NCBI GenBank assembly: GCA_037178675.1
Contig: JAYMGJ010000069.1
Coordinates: 1 to 64,000 of the forward strand
DNA: 64,000 nucleotides
Source: Scleroderma bovista
Lineage: Eukaryota; Basidiomycota; Agaricomycetes; Boletales; Sclerodermataceae
Direction of reading: 5' to 3'
The notes beneath the pieces are model-generated. The model did not search any database. It saw only the letters and a program-made list of their open reading frames with translations, and was not told the origin of the DNA. Position 1 is the stretch's first letter. Every line of letters starts with the position of its first letter. Positions 55,801-64,000 of this stretch are shown here, one piece after another. A program made the position numbers and the translations under genes.

Positions 55801-57750
55801 GGGATTTTGCGTGGGGGAGGAGGGCCTGCGCGGACTTCTGCTAAAATGCTGCGAAAACCGATGGGTGCTGATAGCGTCGGAACCTTCTCTCGACTTTCCG
55901 GAGGATGTCGGAAGGACTGCTGACGGTCAGAGTAGGGTTGAGATTGAGCCTCAACGTTGCACCTAGGTTGGTAACCAATTTTCTGCGAATCAATGAGCAT
56001 ATACTATCTTCAGTATTATGCAAGTATGAGTTCACCTCCATAGCCTCTGAGGATATAGGCCAGAAGCGGAGTGTCCGATCCTTCGACCAGGTAATAAGCT
56101 GATACTCTGCACCATCTGGAGCGAGACTGAATACGCGAAAATACCAAGCTGATTGAACACACCTGCCCCGCCTTTTCTCCAAACGAATTCTTTCACTACG
56201 TCTGTATGGCCCTCAAAGACCACAGCAGGTGTTAATGGATTGTCCTCAGCCCACATTCCCAATGAAGTCTCTCCTCTTTGCGGTAGGCTCAGAACCCCCC
56301 TCCCAAACGGTAAATCCCTTGCGCGCCACACGGGATAGTGCGTCGTAATCGTCGTTAAGGGCTCTGGGTGGAAGTTTTCTGTTGACGTCGCCTCATTGAC
56401 GTTCCAAACCTTGATTGACTTATCAAGGGAACACGTGACAATATCACTAGCGCGAGCATGAGCCCAGTCAATACCATATATTTTGGCATTATGGGCCCGT
56501 ATACGGGCAGTTGGCAAAGAACCTTTCTAAGCTAATGGTCAGAATGAGTATATGCAAATGATGCAATGGAATATGAACCCGGCGGTCCCATATCAATACA
56601 TGGTCCATGTGCGACGATGCCAATACATTAGGATCTTGGCGATTCCATTTTACCTGTGTGCCACCCCCTGGGCAAGGATCTGTTTCCGATTGTCTTCGAT
56701 TATTTCTTGTTCGAGCGCTACCACTCACCATTGAATGCGCAAAGACCTGCCACCACGGACATCATGTGAGCGTCTATGATGTGGGGTAGTTTACTTACGA
56801 CGTACCTAGTACAGGTTTGCGAGGTTCCCGCAAGTCCCAGGTCCACAACCAGGAGTCAATACCAACACTAGATACGATGTCGGGCTCGAATGTATGCCAG
56901 TTAATATCAGTTATGGCACGGTAATGTGAATGCAAAATGTGTTCAATTGATGTCTTCCCTGACATCATGAGATTCCAAATGAGGCTTGAAAAACGGTGAG
57001 CTAACGAATCGCAAGTTGGAATGGGTTGATTTACAGCTTCTCTGATGAGGTGGAGACAATGTATTCCGCGCGAAGACGGTGCGGATTCCACTGCACATCT
57101 GCGACGTCCCAAGTACCGCCCTGCGGCAAAAATCTTGGTATTTCAAAGGGAGCTTCCAGGTCAATGATAAATAGGCCACGGCGGCTGGATGAAAGAGCAG
57201 GTACACGACGAGAACAGAGCAGGTCGAAGGTGGTTGCTTACGCAGCGAGGACGATATCACGTCCAACGGGACTAATGCTCATCTAAAATGAAACATGTAT
57301 TCAATGAAATTGAATGGCTGATACAAACTTTCCCGGGTGCTTGTGAGGGTTGCAACTCACATTGCCAACTGCATCTCCAACAAGGTCCTTCATAATAATC
57401 TGAAAGTTCTTGCGCAAATTTCCTCCATCAAACTCGGGAGAAGAGGATTCATTCAGCTGGCTTTGGATTCCCAACTTCGGCACATCTCGATATGAAGCAA
57501 GACCAGCGTTGATTATGTCTTGAGGATTGTCGTAAGGAGATAGAGCCAATGACGGTCTACGGGCTGATAGAAGACTCAGACTGCACGAAATCGGACCATC
57601 TTGGTCGTGCTCGCGCTCCAAAGCGCCTTCGTTACCAATGCGAATGCGAGCAGGCGAGGATGTCGGGGGTAAATTGTTCCGAGAATGCGACGAAGATCGA
57701 GACATACAGTGCGAGGTGAGGATTTCCCAAAATGGATCATTTGTACTCAT
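52841..57750 (-). CDS. SEA/GATOR2 complex subunit Sea3/Mtc5 (WDR59)
   Basis: Large regulator of TORC1 amino-acid signalling at the vacuole. From MSTNDPFWEILTS at 57750, exons read LVGDAVGNMSISPVGRDIVL and an N-terminal WD40 propeller: HYRAITDINWHTFEPDIVSS, WTWDLREPRKPVLG, GTQVKWNRQDPNVLASSHMD, HNAKIYGIDWAHARASDIVT, FEGHTDVVKEFVWR and LITWSKDRTLRFWPIS. An RWD-type domain follows (VRVSFRFPKSYPHAPHPEGT). The middle has long Ser/Arg-rich linkers. The C-terminal zinc region has CSICRLPVKG, CGQCLHISHVKCW and GCGCTC. This order (propeller, RWD, RING-like end) is that of WDR59. More than ten introns are implied, and individual exon edges in the linker are uncertain. Confidence 0.88.
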
Positions 57751-57893
57751 ACTTATGTAACGCCAATACTGCGCCTCATTTGGGTATAAATTTTGTTTTA
57801 CAGTTGAAGTACAGGATTTTTTCGATACATACAGGATTCAAATGCTTACATCGTTAATTGTAGACACTGGACAACTTTCAGTACTGCAAACGT

Positions 57894-60800
57894 CTAGAAA
57901 GAAAGGATACGTAATCTGTTGCTCTTCCCTTTGGCCTTTCTCAAAACTCCCTGTAGGACCTGAAACATTGTTTCTGCACCTTCCTCCGAAGGATAGAGCT
58001 CCTCCCTTGTAGTGATTGGCATTCCGTCATGCTGCCGTCGATATGTTTCAAAGATAACCTTGTCCCCTTCAAGCTTGCAACGGAATCTGCCGGCCTGTGC
58101 GGTGCCTGGATTGGTGGTACAAACGATACAATTCACGGTTCCAGCAATGTTGTCCATTATCCAACGTTTCGGCAAGTCGGCGTTAACCCATGAGCCGTTG
58201 GATGGCTATCTCCTTGTAAGCATAAATCGAGACTGGAAAAGCGGAAAGCGCATACCACTATGCTTGTAGTCCCTTCGACCAACCGGCTTTCTGCACCTGG
58301 CCGCGTTCAAAGCGTCTCCAGCTCCGGACTGTTTGAAACCAATCACCAGTGACGGTAGATGTATCTGCACGACTCAGAGGGGCAGCGACGCCCAGAAAAA
58401 GTAGCTCACCCCATTCGCTTGTTGACCCATTTCTGGCATAGCCTAACTGTAGTCTGAACCACTTTTGGGCAGTCCCGGCATCGCTGAAACGGCACACTCC
58501 ACGAACTACAATCGTAGACTGAAGTATAACGTCGTTACCATCTAACTCCCATGAATTCCTTCCTTCGCCAACACTGCTCTGGAACATAAACCGGTTGGTT
58601 TCCTCTCTGAAACAATATCAGCAGGGGAATAACTAGATTTTTATCAGTCTTACCGCAACAGTGAGCCTTTCGTTGGTTTAATTGGTTGCCATTGGGAAGA
58701 GTTGTTTTCCTCGAGATGTACGCCAGGTTCTCGAGATGAGAGGCCGAATTTGACACCGAAGTACTTACAAGTCACCTCTATACGCACTGGCGGTATATTC
58801 TCAATTTCGAGCGAAATAGATTGGTGGTGTAAGACAGCGAGCTGTTCTCCCGATGCCGACTTGACTTTCTTGAGAAGCGGCAGCGTGCTGTTAGCCAATG
58901 TAAGGGAGCTTATTGGCTCGGCGTTATTGCCCCGATTCGTCACGGACCGGTTGGATGAATCAGCTGTGGGTCGTTCTTCCAATGCTGACATGCTCTTCTC
59001 AACATGCGGCATTATGCTGTCAACCAGTAGTGCAGAGGGAGTCGGTCCGGCGTCATCCCCCCAATTTGTCACATGTTCGCCCCCAGTAATTAGTATTGTT
59101 GCTTTGAAAAATCAGTGAGGGTGCAACAATTATAGAACAAGTTTCTACCCAGGCCAAGTGTTTGAGAGGGTAATTCTGCCTTCTTCATTGCAGATAGGCG
59201 CGCCTGGATGGCCTGGAAACGTGGTCGTGCAGGTGGCTCACGAGAGATACATTCAGAAAGTAACTGCCAGAGCGTGTCGTTGAAACCACGCTCATAAACC
59301 TTGCTCGAGGTCGGGGGACGAAGTTCAAGACAACCTTTCCAAACCGTGTCATCGGGCTCCCTGATGAACGGAACTTCGTCCGTGAATACCTGTCGACACC
59401 ATGTTTATGAGCGAAAAATGCCCCGGAATCGTGCAATACCTCATAGATCACCATCCCGAACGCATACACGTCAGTTTCAAAAGTAAGAGGATCGCCCCTC
59501 AGAGCTTCAGGAGCTAGAAACCGAAGGGTTCCTGAAATCTTGCCCATTTGCGTTGCTGATGTTCCCGACGAACAAACCTTTGAAAGACCGAAATCGGTGA
59601 TGCACGCCTTGCCAGAATCATCTACAAGCACGTTTACCTATAAGCATATGAGTTAGATGCGCAATATTACAGCACACGGCACTCACACCCTTGAGATCAC
59701 CATGAATAATGTGCTCTCCATGAAGGTGGAACATCCCAAGAGAAACCTCGAAGACCTTTGCATTCAATCTTAGTAACAGGTAGGATCCTCCGTAATCATC
59801 GGGACACACCAACTTCAAACGATCCGCATTCGGTTTCCTGGATAGGTATTGGACAAGATTACCGTTATACATGTACCGCGATACAATGTAAGGTGGAGAT
59901 GTCAAGGTGGATGCGCCATAGAACGGGACGATATGGTCATGGCGTAGCCCACTCCAAATTTCAATTTCTCTTTCCAGTGCCTGTGCGTACCGCATCAGTT
60001 GTCAGCCAATAAACAACCTCGATATTGATGAGTAACCTCTTTTACATTCCCTACATCTTTCAAAGTCTTCACTGCAACTGTCATGCCCCGGAATCGTGCC
60101 TTAGATACGGTAGAAAAGCCTCCACCACCAATTGTACCGCAATAGTCGAGATCATATTCAGTGATCAACCACTTGTTCTGTTTTGGCACGTTCCTTCCGG
60201 TGGTTGATTTAATGCATTCCAAGCTCTTTTGTATAATTTGTATCTCCACATTCTCTTGGCAGGCGGTGTTCGTGTTCCTCAATTTCTAAGAAATCAATTC
60301 CTCGTAGGATACGAGTAGGAACATTCACGCACCCTCTCCATGACAGCCATGGCTAGATCTTCATCCTCATCGCTATGAAGGCTGAAATGACGACGTATCT
60401 CTGGATAGTTACCCACTAGATTTGTGAGGAGGCTTCGAAGATTTTCACGATCCTGCTTCGCCGCGTTGTCCTTCTCAGCTTGCGCATAGAATAAAAACTG
60501 GATCTAGAGATCCAAGCAACATCAACCACACTACTCATATTTAAAGCCTAGACTCCCCTGAAAAAGTTGCAAACAATCAGTAAGGTATCGATGAGCGACT
60601 TCGATCTCAAGGTTGATGTCCTCATAGCGGAGTAGTGCTTTGAAGAAGGACATCTCTGCGAGCCTGCTCATAATGACTTGGACATCTTCCAATTTACTGT
60701 TCAGATAGCGTCAACGACTTTTCTTGACTTGATATTCAGTATGTACGTACACTTCGAGCTTTATAATATTAGATGTTAGGGTTTCGCTTTTTTGCAAGTT

Positions 60801-60980
60801 CATGCGATGGACTTCCTTGATCATGAGGGCCGCTCGCTGTATGAGAGCTTTACATCTCCTCCGCGCGAACTTAATACGACTGTAACTGTCCATCATCAGT
60901 TGTACTACCTTGAAGGCAGGGAGTAAAGTGCCGAGTGCGTTGGCAGCGACGCCCATAAAGGCTTCGATGTCCGAAGCCAT
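57894..60980 (-). CDS. TKL-type protein kinase with N-terminal helical domain
   Basis: Starts MASDIEAFMGVAANALGTLL. It then has a helical bundle (MDSYSRIKFARRRCKALIQR, KLEDVQVIMSRLAEMSFFKA, VAHRYLTDCLQLFQ) like the HeLo/MLKL-type N-termini of many mushroom kinases. The kinase core shows the Gly loop GTIGGGGFSTV, the Lys motif VAVKTL, the catalytic loop HIIHGDLKG, ITDFGLSK, and FLAPEAL. The catalytic loop has HGD in place of HRD, common in this fungal kinase group. Downstream regions (VRIEVTCKYFGVKFGLSSRE; WELDGNDVILQSTIVVRG; then ETMFQVLQGVLRKAKGKSN) appear to be a C-terminal extension of the same gene. A second gene there is possible. Many short introns are implied. A transposon end lies 135 bp upstream of the start codon. 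Confidence 0.75.
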
Positions 60981-61114
60981 GACTAGCGGTTGTTGGATTG
61001 AGACCTTGGGAGTTGAAAGGCTCAGCAACAAATGTTGCAGCGCTTTGCTTATCGATGTATCGGGAGCTCATTACAGCTGTTTTCGGAAAGGTTGGCAGTC
61101 GTGTCGTGATTTTT

Positions 61115-61142
61115 TTGTTTACACATTGTTTGTACTCAGTAG
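61115..61142 (+). repeat. Left terminal inverted repeat
   Basis: 28 bp, identical in reverse complement to 63973-64000. It ends 15 bp before the first ATG of the accessory gene, so it may hold that gene's core promoter. Confidence 0.9.
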
Positions 61143-61157
61143 AAATTCGTACTGTGA

Positions 61158-62749
61158 ATGGATTCATACGCTGGGATGGATCCAACAACTTCGCGGGTTC
61201 TGCAGGTCCTAGACTTACCTCAACTTATGCTCGAAGAAGATGACTATGCCTCTGACAGTGATCACGATCTTACTCTCAATGGTTCAGCTATCACATATGA
61301 TGGCAGCCGAGCTGACCCTGAAGATGACGACACGACACTCAACCCTGATGACGATGAGCTAGACTTGCCAAACCCCCTTCAGAGCAAGCCTCCAACCCCC
61401 ACACCCCCTCCGATTGTTGGCAAGAAGCGCAAACGAGGTAAGCTAGCGCATATATTGTGTCTGAACAGCCATGACCACTTTGTACATAATCGTACTTCAT
61501 AGGCAAGGAAAACACGACCCCAGAGGAGCCCAAAGGTCCAAAGGAGGTCTCATACCTTGTGTCTATCTTCTCTGCAGCTGAGATGAAGAAGGCAAAGAGC
61601 AAACGAGAGCCAATGAACGAGTCTATTGACCTCTCGATCGAGGTGCCCTGGGACACCCTCAAGGCACAGGTTCTCGCCAAAATTGTGAAGACCCTGAAGC
61701 CAGAACTCATCAAATTCGAGGACTATACCATGACGTACTATATCAGCCGTATTCTCCCCAAACCTGGCCTATCTCTTGCTGTCCAAGAAGACTTTGATGG
61801 GCTGATGAAGCGCGTGAAAGGAATGCCATCGAAGGTCCCGATCGTGAATATTGTTGTTGTCCAAGTCACTCAGCCACCTGTGGCTACGCAGGGACAGAAG
61901 TTGGACCCTCGGAGTGATGACGAGGCTGCTGTACCTGCCGCAAAGGGTCCAAAACGTGTATGATAGATCTTATTTACAGTCAACCTACCTGGCTTTGCAC
62001 ATAACTCACATTTTTCGTAGAAGGAATCAGCTGCAGTTCTCCCTGGAAACGAGAAAAAAATCAAGAACATTCAGCTTCTCCGTGACAAGTGGACCTGTAA
62101 GAAACCTGACTCGGCGTGTTCATCCACGCACTGTTATGTGCTGCCGGACACTGGGGAGCACTTCCCACTTGGGCACGAACACTTTGATTGTTGGGCAGCT
62201 GCAATGGTACAAATACAGTCGTCTAATTGTTCAATTACTGACATCGTAATTGAGTCGAAGAATGACAATGACCCATCTTGTGCCACAGTGGACAAGCCAC
62301 CCAACCACCGTCTTTTCGATGCCAAGAAGTCATCACTTAGCCCCGTCCTGCAAAGGCGCCTTGACATGCAGTCCAAGGCTTCTGCCTCAACACAGGCTTC
62401 GGCACCTGTCTTCAATTTTACGATCGGGAATGAGCTCGCCAGTCTCTTCCGCCCTCAAGTACCCCTGCCAGTTCCTCCCACAATACAATCAGTCTCTGCA
62501 CCCTTCGAAGAGAATGGATTGCTCATTCCATCAGGCCGTGCCACTGGACCTGACATGCCTATCATTCGTTTTTGCCTTGCTTACCAACTTGATGACAGCA
62601 TTGCCGAGAAGTTTGTGTCACACTCATTGAAAGAGGCACGTTTATTGCGGTTTGTGCGGTTTGCTGACCTGAAGGAGATGGGATTCAAGTTCGGAGAAAT
62701 TGCTGCTCTTCGTGATGCTATCGAAAAATGGTCTATCCCTGCTGTCTAG
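61158..62749 (+). CDS. Transposon-borne accessory protein of unknown function
   Basis: Three exons (61158-61437, 61503-61957, 62021-62749) join in frame to 487 aa; the ATG at 61176 is a possible later start. The N-terminus is acidic (EEDDYASDSDHD and DPEDDDTTLNPDDDE), followed by a basic GKKRKRGK signal. A folded region follows (VSYLVSIFSAAEMKKAKSKR, IDLSIEVPWDTLKAQVLAKI, TMTYYISRILPKPGLSLAVQ). Around residues 265-300 is a Cys/His cluster (WTCKKPDSACSSTHCYV, then GHEHFDCW) that could bind zinc. The C-terminal 50 residues (AEKFVSHSLKEARLLRFVRF, DLKEMGFKFGEIAALRDAIE) form helices like a SAM-type domain. An extra 51-bp in-frame intron near 62208-62258 is possible. It lies wholly inside the inverted repeats, convergent with the transposase. 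I recognise no named family. Confidence 0.8.
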
Positions 62750-62856
62750 TAATTTCCTTGCAGTGTTCAGCTCGAGTCTCATGACTTGTAACATATCATT
62801 GTGTACTACTGCTATGTCATAATACATTGGTCCATGTCGAGTAGCAAACATTTGGC

Positions 62857-63933
62857 TCAAAAGTAACCTCCATGCATAAAGTATCCGTGTGCATCATCAG
62901 CTGTGATGATTTCACAGACCTCATAGAGATCATACATGATTGCATCCCCACGCTCCGATCCTCCATAGTATGCCTGGTTGCGACGAAGAAAATACTTGAT
63001 CTTGGAGAAGGCTTCTTCAATAGGGTTGAGATCTGGTGAGTAAGGTGGAAGGAATTCAATCCGAACACCTATGGACATCAAATCAATCAGTACGAGTAAG
63101 CTAGAAAAGGCGACAAAACATACCAAAATGATCTGCGAGCTCAAGGATTTCGGGGCCATGATGAATGGATGCATTGTCCATCACGAGGACACTGAGTGGG
63201 CCAGGATACGGAGAACACTTTGGCAGCTAGAAAAAGGTGAGTAAGTCGGCCAGATACAAATAGAACAAGTGCATACAATGGTATATTCCAACCACTGAAG
63301 GAATAACGCCTTGGTCATTGCACCCTCAATGACTGTGGCTGCTGATATGCCCTCGAGAGTGAGCAGGGCATCCATCGTGAATCGTCGGCCACGAATGAAT
63401 GGTTGTTTCTTCACTGCTCGAATTCCCTTCTGGGATCGTCCATACCGCCTCCCAATTGTCCGCTCATCTTTTGAAACCTCGTCAATGAATCCAATCTCAC
63501 TGGCATCATACTGAGCCATGCGAGCAATGAATTCAGCACGACGACCTTCATCACGCTCCATTGCAATACGTTTCAGCTTCTTGTAGCTCACACCAGCACG
63601 TTGGAGCTCTGCAAAGACCGTCTTGAAATGGATAGAGATGAATCGGTTGGTGCGGAGAAGGGTGACAAGTTCATCCAGGAAGTAGTCAGGATTGCTGCGA
63701 ATAAGCTGAAGGAGATAATCAAGGTCCTCGCGATCAAGTTGACGAGCACGACCACGGATCCCTGTTGGGTGATTGACGACATCACCTGTCTCCCTCCAGA
63801 GCTTCAGGATGCGAAACCAGGTCCTCTTGGAGATGCTACAGCAGTCAAGGATCTCCTGCAGCCTTAGCAGTCGACGTTCATAAAGCCTGATGGCTGCGAG
63901 CTTGACATCGCGACTGATCTTTCGATATGCCAT
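62857..63933 (-). CDS. Tc1/mariner-IS630 family DDE transposase
   Basis: Cuts and pastes the element by DDE chemistry. Three exons (63277-63933, 63124-63226, 62857-63068) give 323 aa. The N-terminus MAYRKISRDVKLAAIRLYER, then CSISKRTWFRILKLWRETGD, is a helix-turn-helix pair for repeat binding. Catalytic acids are visible in EIGFIDEVSKDERT (first Asp), VLVMDNASIHHG (second Asp) and PYSPDLNPIEEAFSKIK (third acid, Glu). GRRYGRSQKG also fits the family's DDE_3 domain. Frame and motifs are undamaged, so it could be active. The start codon is about 40 bp inside the right inverted repeat. Confidence 0.93.
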
Positions 63934-63972
63934 GTATTAGCTAGTAGGGAACTTCGGACTCGGAGGTGCTGA

Positions 63973-64000
63973 CTACTGAGTACAAACAATGTGTAAACAA
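63973..64000 (-). repeat. Right terminal inverted repeat
   Basis: 28 bp, the exact reverse complement of 61115-61142, reaching the window edge. Confidence 0.88.

Larger units (their letters stand above)
61115..64000. mobile_element. Tc1/IS630-type DNA transposon with two convergent genes
   Basis: The left end (61115-61142) and the right end (63973-64000) are perfect 28-bp inverted repeats. The left begins TTGTTTACACATTG and ends CTCAGTAG, and the right is its exact reverse complement. Between them sit an accessory gene on the plus strand (61158-62749) and a DDE transposase on the minus strand (62857-63933), with stop codons about 110 bp apart. The right repeat touches the last base of the window, so the outer boundary and target-site duplication on that side cannot be seen. 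No TA flanks the left end in the form expected for Tc1 insertion, since it is preceded by a run of T. The repeat may therefore extend a few bases further. Confidence 0.88.

Noticed and set aside
1..64000. CRISPR arrays, bacterial operons or prokaryotic mobile elements
   Set aside because: Spliceosomal introns throughout and eukaryotic gene content; no spaced direct repeats of that kind.

Overview
The window is nuclear DNA of a filamentous basidiomycete, most likely an Agaricomycete. Genes are compact and split by many introns of about 45-60 bp with GTNNGT donors. The gene types fit as well: class I hydrophobins, a membrane-anchored copper radical oxidase, a NACHT-WD40 NLR, a helical-domain TKL kinase and a sphingolipid C9-methyltransferase. 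Genus or order cannot be fixed from the sequence alone.

Layout. 1-2443: no supported gene. 2444-9532: an Osh-type oxysterol-binding protein (+), an intron-containing tRNA-Met, cytosine deaminase (+) and the Hsp70-like Ssz1 (-). 9533-14903: a short-chain dehydrogenase relic and an NLR gene (-). 15374-26533: Ubp14/USP5 (+), a GLOX-like copper radical oxidase (-), 3-hydroxyanthranilate dioxygenase (+), an unknown conserved gene (+) and the SUMO E1 subunit Uba2 (+). 26840-30504: a tandem, minus-strand hydrophobin/GST array. 30895-36617: NEDD8 E1 subunit Ula1 (-), a CmcJ-like oxygenase (+), GINS Psf1 (+) and a conserved unknown (+). 37305-42830: a second, plus-strand hydrophobin array that mirrors the first. 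43026-52674: Puf6 (-), an unresolved locus, peroxisomal 2,4-dienoyl-CoA reductase (+), sphingolipid C9-methyltransferase (-), Yif1 (+) and a Yia6-like mitochondrial carrier (+). 52841-60980: the SEA/GATOR2 subunit WDR59/Sea3 (-) and a TKL kinase (-). 61115-64000: a DNA transposon.

Two things stand out. First, the last 2.9 kb is bounded by a perfect 28-bp inverted repeat that encloses two convergent genes: a Tc1/IS630-type DDE transposase and a separate gene of about 487 aa with a Cys/His cluster and a helical C-terminus. The second gene therefore looks like an accessory gene carried by the transposon. Second, six hydrophobin copies (four intact, two broken) lie in two oppositely oriented tandem arrays. 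Five copies are followed by the 3' end of PUF6 in opposite orientation: one is the real gene and four are short decayed tails. These scars suggest the family expanded from a founder hydrophobin next to PUF6, capturing the neighbour's tail each time.

Most of the remaining genes are single-copy housekeeping functions: lipid transfer, ubiquitin/SUMO/NEDD8 pathways, replication initiation, ER-Golgi traffic, NAD and kynurenine metabolism, and peroxisomal beta-oxidation. They are unrelated to each other and show no operon-like logic.
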